The translations under genes were made by a program, and so were the position numbers. A stretch of 64,000 nucleotides of DNA. Origin: Colivicinus sp045642525. Lineage in GTDB: Bacteria > Bacillota_I > Bacilli_A > Erysipelotrichales > Erysipelotrichaceae. The stretch is taken from assembly GCA_045642525.1 (NCBI GenBank), contig JAZUIZ010000018.1, forward strand, positions 85,999-149,998, written 5' to 3'. Positions 27,974 to 36,375 of this stretch are shown piece by piece (the stretch's first letter is position 1; every line of letters starts with the position of its first letter). The notes under the pieces were generated by a model that did no database searches, was not told the DNA's origin, and saw only the letters and a list, made by a program, of their open reading frames with translations.

Positions 27974-27991
27974 TGTCCATATTTTTGGACA
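27974..27991. promoter_or_regulatory. Palindromic operator between WYL regulator and NagA-like gene
   Basis: TGTCC-N8-GGACA, extended to TTGTCCA / TGGACAA, lies between the two divergent -10 boxes. The same TGTCC-N8-GGACA element occurs again at 29025-29042. Confidence 0.75.
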
Positions 27992-28003
27992 ATTATAATT
28001 GTG

Positions 28004-28015
28004 TATAATTATGAT
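28004..28015 (+). promoter_or_regulatory. Leaderless -10 of the NagA-like gene
   Basis: TATAAT (28004-28009) ends 6 nt before GTG 28016. No Shine-Dalgarno. Confidence 0.65.
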
Positions 28016-29017
28016 GTGAAATATATTTTAAAACATGGACATTTGGTTGTCGATAAGAATAGAGAATATTTAGATGGATCATTATTGCTTGAAGATGGCA
28101 TTATTTTAGATGCATTTCCTTTTTCAAATAAAATTAATAATTATGACGATTTTAAAGAAATAGATTTAACTGGCAAGATTGTAATGCCTGGATTTTTTGA
28201 TAGCAACACATATGGCGATAGTAAATTATTTTTTGAAAATGCTAATAATGATGAAATAAAAGAAATTGAGACCAGTTTTTATAAAAATGGTACAACTTCA
28301 TATATTGCTTCAATTTCTTCAAAAAAGTTGATGAGTGATTATGACAATTGCTTAACCAATTTAAATAATTCTAATTGTTTAGGAATTAATTTAGATGGTC
28401 CATTTTTAAGCTCTAAATATTCTGATTCTTATCTTAAACCTTGTATTGAAGTTTTGAATGATTATTTATCAAAAACTTCATTAATAAAACAAGTGACATT
28501 AGCATATGAATTAGATGGTTCAAAGAAAATTGGGGAATATCTTCATAAAAATAATATTAAAGTTATGTGTGGCCATTCTGATGCTTGTTTAAATGATTTA
28601 GATGAAAATGTTGATGGAATAAGTCATTTGTACAAAGATATGAGAGGTTTTCATCATAGCGAATGTACCTTGGTTAATTGCGCTTTTTCAAATATATTCT
28701 ATTGTGGAATTGTTGCGGATGAAAGTATGATTTCAAAAGATGTCTTGAAATTAATTTTCAACAATATTGACATAAAAAAAATTATGCTTATAAGCGATGA
28801 TAGTGGAATAAGTATTGCTAAACAAGTAAAGACATTATTTAATTTGGGATATAAATTAAATGAGTTATTATGTTATTCGTCGTTAAATGCATTTAGATTT
28901 TATGGACTAGATAATCGTTATGGAACTTTAGATAAAGGAAAATATGCGGATTTATTGATTCTTGATGATGAACTAAATATCGCAAATGTTATAAAAGAAG
29001 GGCGTTTTATCAAATAA
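28016..29017 (+). CDS. NagA-like N-acetylglucosamine-6-phosphate deacetylase, divergent
   Basis: A 333-residue amidohydrolase with NagA features: G-K-I-V-M-P-G-F-F-D, N-L-D-G-P-F, G-H-S-D-A, S-H-L-Y-K-D-M, and L-I-S-D-D supplying the catalytic Asp, ending L-D-K-G-K-Y-A-D-L-L-I-L. The metal HxH after P-G-F-x-D is replaced by N-T-Y, and the L-E-G-P glutamate is Asp. E. coli NagA also lacks HxH and keeps one metal, so activity is possible but uncertain. It is shorter than typical NagA (about 380). GTG 28016 is chosen because it is 6 nt after TATAAT; an in-frame GTG at 28001 overlaps that box. Confidence 0.75.
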   Translation: MKYILKHGHLVVDKNREYLDGSLLLEDGIILDAFPFSNKINNYDDFKEIDLTGKIVMPGFFDSNTYGDSKLFFENANNDEIKEIETSFYKNGTTSYIASISSKKLMSDYDNCLTNLNNSNCLGINLDGPFLSSKYSDSYLKPCIEVLNDYLSKTSLIKQVTLAYELDGSKKIGEYLHKNNIKVMCGHSDACLNDLDENVDGISHLYKDMRGFHHSECTLVNCAFSNIFYCGIVADESMISKDVLKLIFNNIDIKKIMLISDDSGISIAKQVKTLFNLGYKLNELLCYSSLNAFRFYGLDNRYGTLDKGKYADLLILDDELNIANVIKEGRFIK

Positions 29018-29024
29018 TAGTATA

Positions 29025-29042
29025 TGTCCAAATATTAGGACA
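29025..29042. promoter_or_regulatory. Second copy of the WYL-associated operator
   Basis: TGTCC-N8-GGACA, identical in arms and spacing to the site at 27974-27991, lies upstream of the membrane-protein gene at 29089. Confidence 0.7.
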
Positions 29043-29057
29043 CATCTTATTCACTAG

Positions 29058-29075
29058 TGACATATTATTATGTCA
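29058..29075. repeat. Inverted repeat before the membrane-protein ribosome binding site
   Basis: A perfect TGACATA-N4-TATGTCA palindrome whose last base is the first base of the Shine-Dalgarno AGGAGG. It could be an operator or an mRNA hairpin limiting translation. Confidence 0.5.
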
Positions 29076-29088
29076 GGAGGTGGATGAG

Positions 29089-29625
29089 ATGAGAAAAAAA
29101 CTTATTTATAATTACTGGCTAATAATCGTATCGTGGTGTTTATTTTTGAACAAGAACACTTTGTTGGCTATGATCTTAGGTTTTTGCGCTAGTGCGCTAT
29201 TATTATCAATTAAAAGAAAGGTAAATTTTTGGCGAGTAATGAGCATTAGTCTAACATCATATATGATAATTTCTTTTGTCCTTTCAACTACAAATATTTT
29301 ATATTTCTTTCCGAAATTATCTTATTTTAATGCAACTATATGTTTAAACTTAGCACTCACTAATGAGCGTTTGTATTTATTCAAAAGAAAATATTTAGTG
29401 TCATTTCTGTTATCAATGGTAATAGGTGTTTCCATTCTATCAATTATTTCTTTATTATTACCAAACAACCTATATACTATTTTTACTAAGAATAGTTTAT
29501 TCCTAATGATACTGCTCATCTTCCTTCCTTACATTGCTTTGATTTTATATTGTATGGAATACAAAAGTATAAAAGAAAAAGTTCATAAATCTCCCTTTCA
29601 AAACAAAGACATCAGCGTTTGCTGA
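29089..29625 (+). CDS. Small multi-TM membrane protein of unknown function
   Basis: A 178-residue protein with about five hydrophobic helices (around 8-25, 27-42, 50-70, 105-128, 138-158) and a Lys-rich tail. I do not recognise the family. ATG 29089 is chosen because AGGAGG (29075-29080) is 8 nt upstream; an in-frame GTG at 29080 overlaps the Shine-Dalgarno. A WYL-type operator copy lies upstream, so it may belong to the regulon of the WYL protein. Its stop codon lies within the terminator stem. Confidence 0.7.
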   Translation: MRKKLIYNYWLIIVSWCLFLNKNTLLAMILGFCASALLLSIKRKVNFWRVMSISLTSYMIISFVLSTTNILYFFPKLSYFNATICLNLALTNERLYLFKRKYLVSFLLSMVIGVSILSIISLLLPNNLYTIFTKNSLFLMILLIFLPYIALILYCMEYKSIKEKVHKSPFQNKDISVC

Positions 29626-29638
29626 TGTCTATTTTTTT
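29608..29638. terminator. Terminator between membrane-protein gene and ispG
   Basis: A perfect 9-bp stem GACATCAGC / GCTGATGTC with a GTTT loop, followed by TATTTTTTT, lies between convergent genes. Confidence 0.9.
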
Positions 29639-30671
29639 AATAATTATTAATTTCTTCAATTAAAGTCTCAATAATTTTATCTTGTGGTATTGGTCTAATT
29701 ATTTTTCCATGTTTAATTAGTAGAGCACTATCTTTGCCACCTGCAACACCTATATCCGCTTCTTTTGCTTCTCCTGGTCCATTAACTGCACAACCCATTA
29801 TTGCGATAGTAATGTTCTTGTTTACTGTTTCTAAATATTCTTCCATTTGTCTTACTATTGGAAGCATGTCGTATTGTATTCTTCCACATGTTGGACATGA
29901 TATTAAATTAGGAACATCTTTTTTTATGTTACATGCTCGAAGGAGTTTTTTAGCTACTTTTACTTCTTCAACAGGATTGTCAGAAATAGATATCCTAATT
30001 GTGTCACCAATACCATCCATTAGTAATTGTCCTAATGCTAATGATGATTTAATAGCACTATTCAACAAGCCACCAGCTTCTGTAACGCCCAAATGAAGAG
30101 GGTAGTTGAATTCATTGGCTGCCAGTCTATATGCGCTAATACATTCTTGAGGATCGCTTGATTTAAAAGATAATGCAATATCGTGAAAATTTAATTCTTC
30201 AAGTATTTTTACATGATCCCAAGCTGACTTAATCATATTTTCTGGACATCTTGTATATTTTTTATTTAATGAGCCACCATTAATACCAATTCTAATTGGG
30301 ATATTATATTGTTTACATAATTCAACTATTTCTATGATTTTTGTTTTATCTTCTAGGTTGCCAGGATTTAATCTAATTTTATCTGCACCTGATTTAATGG
30401 CAGCAATCGCAAAGTCACCATTAAAATGAATATCACAAACAATAGGAATGTGTATTTGTTTTTTAATATCTTTTATAGCTTGAGCATCCAATAAATCTAG
30501 TATTGCAACCCTAATTATTTCACATCCAACTTTTTCTAATTCAAGGATTTGTTTAACGGTTGCATCTACATCTTTTGTTTTAGTGTTTGTCATTGATTGG
30601 ATAACAACTTTGTTTTGCCCACCAATTTGGACGCCACCAACATATATCGGTCTAGTTTGTAATCTATTCAT
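29637..30671 (-). CDS. ispG: 4-hydroxy-3-methylbut-2-enyl-diphosphate synthase
   Basis: A 344-residue [4Fe-4S] enzyme converting MEcPP to HMBPP in the MEP isoprenoid pathway. It has an N-terminal TIM-barrel region (V-I-Q-S-M-T-N-T-K, RLNPGN) and a C-terminal cluster domain with C-P-T-C-G-R and M-G-C-A-V-N-G-P-G-E. The three cluster Cys are present. The short bacterial form matches Firmicutes. It lies downstream of the copper operon on the same strand but has its own TATAAT 6 nt before ATG, directly after a hairpin. Confidence 0.97.
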   Translation of the reverse strand: MNRLQTRPIYVGGVQIGGQNKVVIQSMTNTKTKDVDATVKQILELEKVGCEIIRVAILDLLDAQAIKDIKKQIHIPIVCDIHFNGDFAIAAIKSGADKIRLNPGNLEDKTKIIEIVELCKQYNIPIRIGINGGSLNKKYTRCPENMIKSAWDHVKILEELNFHDIALSFKSSDPQECISAYRLAANEFNYPLHLGVTEAGGLLNSAIKSSLALGQLLMDGIGDTIRISISDNPVEEVKVAKKLLRACNIKKDVPNLISCPTCGRIQYDMLPIVRQMEEYLETVNKNITIAIMGCAVNGPGEAKEADIGVAGGKDSALLIKHGKIIRPIPQDKIIETLIEEINNY

Positions 30672-30683
30672 AAATATATTATA
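30672..30683 (-). promoter_or_regulatory. Leaderless -10 of ispG
   Basis: Minus-strand TATAAT (30678-30683) ends 6 nt before the ispG ATG and abuts the hairpin that ends the copper operon. No Shine-Dalgarno. Confidence 0.65.
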
Positions 30684-30710
30684 AGCCTTAGATTTGTTTT
30701 TCTAAGGCTT
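30683..30710 (-). terminator. Hairpin at the end of the copper operon
   Basis: A 9-bp stem AAGCCTTAG / CTAAGGCTT with a 10-nt loop overlaps the csoR stop. On the minus strand it is followed by ATAATATATTT, a weak T-tract that contains the ispG -10. Confidence 0.6.
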
Positions 30711-30945
30711 TTATTACTTCATCAATTTTGCTTTCATCGCCATTTTTTATAGCATTCTTTACACAATTATCAATATGATTTTTTAAAATTAAATTATTTG
30801 TTTTCTTTAATAAAGAACGAGTTGCCATTAATTGGTCGGAAACATCCAAACAATAACGATCATCTTCTACCATTTTAATAATTCCTTCTAATTGGCCTTT
30901 CGCAATTGTTAGATATTTTTTTATTTTTTCTTGATCTTTAACCAT
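30688..30945 (-). CDS. csoR: CsoR-type copper-sensing repressor
   Basis: An 85-residue all-helical DUF156 repressor. Family Cu(I) ligands Cys-His-Cys are present: Cys in D-D-R-Y-C-L-D-V (about 32), and His and Cys in N-H-I-D-N-C (about 57 and 61). Cu(I) binding should release it from the CsoR operator upstream of copA. It is last in copA-copZ-csoR, overlapping copZ by 8 nt, so the repressor is made from the operon it controls. Confidence 0.92.
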   Translation of the reverse strand: MVKDQEKIKKYLTIAKGQLEGIIKMVEDDRYCLDVSDQLMATRSLLKKTNNLILKNHIDNCVKNAIKNGDESKIDEVIKALEKQI

Positions 30946-31144
30946 TGATAATGTCCACTACAGTGTATCCTGCTTGATCAATTGCTAATGTGATTTGCTC
31001 ATCTGTTAAAGATGTATTGTTTAGATATGCTTTGTTTTCTTCTAATACAACTTTTGCATCTTCTCCTAATGTTTTAAAAGCATCTTCTACGTGCTTTGCG
31101 CATTTTTCACACATCATGCCTTCAATACTAATTACTTTTTTCAT
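30938..31144 (-). CDS. copZ: Copper chaperone CopZ
   Basis: A 68-residue heavy-metal-associated (HMA) domain protein with Cu(I)-binding M-x-C-x-x-C (GMMCEKC, about residues 9-15). It carries copper in the cytosol to CopA. It overlaps copA by 17 nt and csoR by 8 nt, so the operon is tightly coupled. Confidence 0.93.
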   Translation of the reverse strand: MKKVISIEGMMCEKCAKHVEDAFKTLGEDAKVVLEENKAYLNNTSLTDEQITLAIDQAGYTVVDIING

Positions 31145-33260
31145 TTTTTTCTCCTTCTTTCTTAATTGAATTTATTCTTAATGAATTTGTTAAAACAAAT
31201 ATTGAACTAATACACATTGTTATAGCTCCAATCATTGGATTTAAAGATATATTAAATGGTTTATATAATGCACCTGCTGCAATAGGGATGAAGATAGCAT
31301 TGTAGAATAATGCCCAAAACATATTTTCTTTTATTATCTTCATTGTTTTTTTAGATAGATCAATTAGGAAAGATATGTCAGTTATATTATTGCTCATTAA
31401 CACAATATCACTAGTTGCGTAAGCAATATCTGTTGACGAAGCTACTGTAAAGGACACGTCTGAACTAGATAACGCAATAGCATCATTAACACCATCACCG
31501 ATCATTCCGACTGTTCCAAATTGTTTTTTATCTAAAACAATCTTGCTTTTATCTTCTGGAGTTACGGAAGAAAAATATATATCAATACCCAAACTATTTG
31601 ATATTTTTTTAGCGACTTTTTCATTATCGCCAGTACACATAATAGGAGTAACATTTCTTTTCTTTAATGAATTAATACCTAATACAGAAGTGCTTTTTAA
31701 TATATCGGCTATATACACTATTCCAAGTAATTGATTATTTTTGCCAACAATTATATATGAATAATCAGTATCAATATTAATGTTATTTGTGTTTAAGTAT
31801 TTTGAAGCTAATTTTTCATTTCCTGCAAAATAAGTATCATTATTTATTTTCCCGATTAAACCTTGCGATGATATTTGTTCAAATATATCAAAATTTAAAT
31901 TACCATTTGGATATTTTTCTATTATTGTTTTGCTTATTGGATGATTCGAAAGTTTTTCAAGTGATGATAGTACATTTTCAAAACTGTCATCAAAACTTTC
32001 GACATTTACTATTTCGAGTTTATTTTTTGTTAAAGTACCAGTTTTATCTAGAATCATATATTTGATTTTATGGGCTATTTCTAAGACCTCAGGGTTTTTA
32101 ATTAATATGCCGTTTTTTGCGCTATTTCCTGTAGCAACAGCTATTGCGCTAGGTGTAGCTAAACCTAATGCACATGGACAGCTAATCACGAGCACAGACA
32201 AAGAAAAATTTAATGCTAATTCAATATCTTTTGTAACTGATATCCAAATAATAAAAGTTATTATAGATATACTTATTACTCCAAATACAAAATATTTTGA
32301 TATTAAATCTGCAAATCTTTCAACCGGTATTTTGGCCATTGTTGCTTGTTTTGTAAGGGAAATTATCTTTGAAAGGGTAGTTTGAGTATTGCGTTTAGTT
32401 ATTCTAACTCTGATTTCACCATCAATATTAACTGTTCCACCAATTACTAGTGCATCAACTATCTTATTTTGTGGAAGAGATTCACCTGTAATCATGGATT
32501 CATCTATTTGTGCTTGTCCAGAAACTACTATGCCATCTTGAGGAATTGAATCGCCTGGTCTTACAAGGACAATATCATCGACTTTCAAATCATCAATAGG
32601 AATAATTTTTACTTCATCATTTTCAATTAAATTTGCTTGCATGGGAATTAGTGTTGCAAGTCCTCTTAAAGTTTTAGTGGCTTTGTTTTTGTTTTGCCCT
32701 TCAATATATTTTCCAATAGACACAATAACAAGCACCATAGCTGAGGTTTCAAAGTAGAGATGATAGTTTGTGTTGTTAAAAACTAATATGGAATATATAT
32801 ATGATACGAACGATGATAGTGATACTAAACTATCCATATTTGGTTTTAAATGAATCAAAGATATAAAGCCTGATTTAAAATAATGTATGTTCATAATTAT
32901 TATGATTGTACATAGTATTAACTGATAGTACTTACTATTGTTTGGAATGTTAAAACCAATCATATGCCCCATTGAAAAATACATTAGAAACAATACCAAA
33001 ATAATTGAGATTATTAGTTTTGTTTTTGTATAATCAATCTTATTGTTTTTATTTACTATCATTTCATACCCAAGTTCGGCAACTTTCTTTTGTATCGTTT
33101 CTACAGTTACTTTGTTTTCATCAAAATTAATTGTTGCTTCGTTTTCCAAAAGATTGACTTTGCAGTCATTTACTCCATCAATTGATTTAATTCCTTTTTC
33201 AACTGTGTTTTTACATATAACACAGCTCATACCTTTAATTTCGTATATTTTTTCAACCAT
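31128..33260 (-). CDS. copA: Copper-exporting P1B-type ATPase
   Basis: A 710-residue P-type ATPase exporting Cu(I). It has one N-terminal HMA domain (GMSCVIC), eight predicted membrane helices, the C-P-C metal motif in helix 6, phosphorylation motif D-K-T-G-T-L-T, an H-P motif (LSNHPISK) and the hinge G-D-G-V-N-D. The frame is open a little further upstream, but ATG 33260 gives the standard start. It is the first gene of the copper operon, with a CsoR palindrome 3-19 nt upstream of its start. Confidence 0.95.
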   Translation of the reverse strand: MVEKIYEIKGMSCVICKNTVEKGIKSIDGVNDCKVNLLENEATINFDENKVTVETIQKKVAELGYEMIVNKNNKIDYTKTKLIISIILVLFLMYFSMGHMIGFNIPNNSKYYQLILCTIIIIMNIHYFKSGFISLIHLKPNMDSLVSLSSFVSYIYSILVFNNTNYHLYFETSAMVLVIVSIGKYIEGQNKNKATKTLRGLATLIPMQANLIENDEVKIIPIDDLKVDDIVLVRPGDSIPQDGIVVSGQAQIDESMITGESLPQNKIVDALVIGGTVNIDGEIRVRITKRNTQTTLSKIISLTKQATMAKIPVERFADLISKYFVFGVISISIITFIIWISVTKDIELALNFSLSVLVISCPCALGLATPSAIAVATGNSAKNGILIKNPEVLEIAHKIKYMILDKTGTLTKNKLEIVNVESFDDSFENVLSSLEKLSNHPISKTIIEKYPNGNLNFDIFEQISSQGLIGKINNDTYFAGNEKLASKYLNTNNINIDTDYSYIIVGKNNQLLGIVYIADILKSTSVLGINSLKKRNVTPIMCTGDNEKVAKKISNSLGIDIYFSSVTPEDKSKIVLDKKQFGTVGMIGDGVNDAIALSSSDVSFTVASSTDIAYATSDIVLMSNNITDISFLIDLSKKTMKIIKENMFWALFYNAIFIPIAAGALYKPFNISLNPMIGAITMCISSIFVLTNSLRINSIKKEGEKNEKSN

Positions 33261-33262
33261 AT

Positions 33263-33279
33263 ATACCCCCTGGGGGTAT
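33263..33279. promoter_or_regulatory. CsoR operator upstream of copA
   Basis: ATACCCCC-T-GGGGGTAT is a 17-nt G/C-tract palindrome in AT-rich surroundings. It has the TACC...GGTA form of Gram-positive CsoR sites and lies just before the copA start. Confidence 0.9.
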
Positions 33280-33331
33280 ATATATTTTAACATCTATTTG
33301 TGTATTGTGCATATAGTACAATGTAGGTGAT

Positions 33332-36300
33332 ATGAGTTGTCCCTTATATATAAGAAGTGTTTATACATTGCTATCTTCGATGTGCACCATAGAAGGCATT
33401 GTTTCTTATGGAAAAAAGTATGGTTATAAAGCACTAGGGTTAGTTGACAAAAATGTTTTATCTGGTGCTATGTCATTTAAGAAGGCGTGTGAAAAGCAGG
33501 ATATTAGGCCTATTTTTGGCTTAGAAATCAATATACAAATTGAAGATAGAATAATTAGTGCCATTTTGTATTCTAAAGACGATGAGGGATACAAAAATCT
33601 TATGTGTTTATCTAGTCGTATATGTTCAATTGAAAATAAAGTTGTTGATATAGAAACATTAAATAAATATAGAGGCCATAACATTTTATGTTTATTAAGC
33701 GATGATATGCCTCTTGCTTATGCCTATGATACTAAACAAGATTTGAATATTGCTTTCAATAAACAAAATGAATTGTTCGGTGGATATATTGTCGGACTAA
33801 TCGATCATAATGTAGCTATTAATTTTAATAGAGACAAAGTATTAAAAGAATTTTTAAAGAAAAACAATATAACATGTATTGCACTTAATAGAACATTTTA
33901 TTTTGAAAAAGAAGACAGTGAAGATTACGAAATATTAAAATGCATTAGAGATAAAAAAACTATAGATGACGCCGAGAGGTCTATAGATAATGGAAAGTAT
34001 TTTTTAAATCAAGAAGAATATAAAGCATTATATGAACAAGAAGAATTAAATAATACAGATGTTTTAGCGGGAAGTATAAATGTTAATCTGAATTTTTCAA
34101 CAACACTTCCTACATATCAAAATAAAAATGGTATTCCATCAAAAGATTATCTTGTATCTTTGTGCAAAGAAGGTTTGAAAAGAAGACTAAAAAATAATGT
34201 CACTAAACAATATGTTGAACGTTTAGATTATGAATTAAGTGTAATTATAAAAATGCATTTTGAAGATTACTTTTTAATCGTTTATGATTATATTTTATTT
34301 GCGAAAAAAAATAATATTTTAGCCGGCCCAGGAAGAGGAAGTGGTGCGGGATCGCTTGTTGCATATTGTTTAGGAATTACAGAAGTAGATCCGATTAAAT
34401 ATGGCTTAATTTTTGAAAGATTTTTAAATCCTGAAAGAATATCAATGACAGATATTGATACTGATTTTCCAGATGACAGAAGAGATGAAGTAATTCAATA
34501 TGTTAAAAACAAATATGGTGAAGATCATGTTGGGCATATTATTACTTATGGAACATTAAAAGCAAAACAAGTTATTAGAGATGTTGGCAGAGTATTGAAT
34601 TATTCTTTAAGAGAAATAGATTCCATTGCTAAACTAATTCCAAATGCGCCAGGTATGACTTTAGAAAAAGCATATAACGAAATTCCTTTATTTAAACAAA
34701 AGATAGAAACTGATCAAAAATATAGAAAATTATATAAGATTTCAAAAAAATTAGAATCATTTCCACGTCATGAATCTACTCATCCAGCGGGTATTGTGAT
34801 TTCTTCAAAGCCATTAAATGAAGTTGTTCCAACTATCTTGATTGAAAATGATATTGTATCAACCCAATATTCTATGGAACATTTAGAAGAACTTGGCTTA
34901 ATTAAGATGGACTTTTTAAGCATTAAGAATCTATCTATTATTGCAGAAATATGTGATGAAATTAATGCTCATGAAAAATTTGATATAAGAAGTATTCCGC
35001 TAGATGATAAGAAAACTTTTGAACTAATTGATAATGTTAATGTTTTAGGAGTGTTCCAATTAGAGTCTCAGGGTATGAGAAATTTGATACGCAAAATGAA
35101 GCCTAACACATTTGAAGAAATTGGCATGGCTATTGCCTTGTATAGACCAGGACCAATGAAAAATATTCCACTTTTTTTAGAAAATAGACAGCATCCAGAT
35201 AGAATACAATATCTTCATCCTAGTTTAAAACCAATACTACAAGAAACATATGGCATTATTGTTTATCAAGAACAGATAATCCAAATTGCTAGAACCATTG
35301 CAGGTTTTTCTTATGGAAAAGCTGATATTTTGCGTAGGGCGATGTCTAAGAAAAAGAGTAGTGAACTAGAAAAGTTATATCCTGATTTTATGGATGGTTG
35401 TCTTAAAAATGGTTATGACAAACAATTATCTCAAAAGTTGTATGATTTAATCTTGGAATTCGCAAATTATGGTTTTAATAAATCACATTCTGTTGTATAT
35501 GCGATGGTTGCATATGAACTAGCATACTTGAAGGCAAATTATCCGTTGTATTTTTATAAAGCATTATTAAATGGAACAATTGGTGCTCAAGAAAAGACAT
35601 ATGATTATATTTGCGAATGTCAAAATATTGGACAAAAAATAAGAGGCATAAGTATTAATGAATCAGGTATGTATTATAGAATTGTAAATAATCAAATATT
35701 AATGCCATTAAGAATATGCAAAGATGTAGGATCATCATCTGTAACAAAAATAATTAAAGAAAGAAATGATAATGGATTATTTAAAGATTATGTTGATACA
35801 GTTGTTAGATTATCTAATAATGGTGTTGAAAAAAATGTTATTGAAAATTTAATACATGCTGGAGCATTTGATGAGTTTGAACATTCCCGTTATACAATGA
35901 TAAAATCGCTTTCTAATGTATTGATGTATGCTAGTGCTCATAAAGGAAATGTTTCATTATTAGACAGCGTAGATGATGCTCCAATTATAACTGAATTAAA
36001 AGATGATGTGCTTGTAAAAGCTGAAAATGAAAAGAATGTTTTAGGTTTTTATTTTACTTATAATCCTATTCTTGAAGTGAAGAAAAAATATAATATTACA
36101 AGTGATAATTTATATAATTTATCAATTGCAGAAGGATATGTTAATGGATTTGGTTTAATTAGTAGAGTAAAGTCTTTAAGAACAAAGAAAGGTGATATGA
36201 TGGCTTTTGTTGATCTTGTTGATGATAAGGGCAGTATATCACTTGCAGTTATGCCAAATATTTATGCAAATTATGCGAATGTATTAATACAAGGAAAATA

Positions 36301-36367
36301 TGTTTGTTTCGAAGGAAAAATGGAGAGACAAGCGTCATGCCTTGTTAAAAAACTTAGAATTTTATAG
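33332..36367 (+). CDS. dnaE: DNA polymerase III alpha subunit DnaE
   Basis: A 1011-residue C-family replicative polymerase. It has an N-terminal PHP domain (1-200), the polymerase active site with P-G-R-G-S-G-A-G-S (about 331) and D-I-D-T-D-F (about 373), fingers with F-N-K-S-H-S, a helix-hairpin-helix region, and a C-terminal OB fold (about 925-1005). PHP metal ligands are degraded (the first H-x-H region reads Y-I-R-S-V-Y and the T-D-H reads V-D-K), so PHP proofreading is unlikely. The short length resembles mollicute/Bacilli DnaE. A TACAAT at 33317-33322 gives a very short leader. Confidence 0.96.
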   Translation: MSCPLYIRSVYTLLSSMCTIEGIVSYGKKYGYKALGLVDKNVLSGAMSFKKACEKQDIRPIFGLEINIQIEDRIISAILYSKDDEGYKNLMCLSSRICSIENKVVDIETLNKYRGHNILCLLSDDMPLAYAYDTKQDLNIAFNKQNELFGGYIVGLIDHNVAINFNRDKVLKEFLKKNNITCIALNRTFYFEKEDSEDYEILKCIRDKKTIDDAERSIDNGKYFLNQEEYKALYEQEELNNTDVLAGSINVNLNFSTTLPTYQNKNGIPSKDYLVSLCKEGLKRRLKNNVTKQYVERLDYELSVIIKMHFEDYFLIVYDYILFAKKNNILAGPGRGSGAGSLVAYCLGITEVDPIKYGLIFERFLNPERISMTDIDTDFPDDRRDEVIQYVKNKYGEDHVGHIITYGTLKAKQVIRDVGRVLNYSLREIDSIAKLIPNAPGMTLEKAYNEIPLFKQKIETDQKYRKLYKISKKLESFPRHESTHPAGIVISSKPLNEVVPTILIENDIVSTQYSMEHLEELGLIKMDFLSIKNLSIIAEICDEINAHEKFDIRSIPLDDKKTFELIDNVNVLGVFQLESQGMRNLIRKMKPNTFEEIGMAIALYRPGPMKNIPLFLENRQHPDRIQYLHPSLKPILQETYGIIVYQEQIIQIARTIAGFSYGKADILRRAMSKKKSSELEKLYPDFMDGCLKNGYDKQLSQKLYDLILEFANYGFNKSHSVVYAMVAYELAYLKANYPLYFYKALLNGTIGAQEKTYDYICECQNIGQKIRGISINESGMYYRIVNNQILMPLRICKDVGSSSVTKIIKERNDNGLFKDYVDTVVRLSNNGVEKNVIENLIHAGAFDEFEHSRYTMIKSLSNVLMYASAHKGNVSLLDSVDDAPIITELKDDVLVKAENEKNVLGFYFTYNPILEVKKKYNITSDNLYNLSIAEGYVNGFGLISRVKSLRTKKGDMMAFVDLVDDKGSISLAVMPNIYANYANVLIQGKYVCFEGKMERQASCLVKKLRIL

Positions 36368-36375
36368 GAGGTATT

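Noticed and set aside
33340..33700. DnaE might be a frameshifted or broken gene because PHP motifs are missing
   Set aside because: The frame is intact to the C-terminal OB fold and all polymerase motifs are kept; PHP loss is seen in known DnaE forms.
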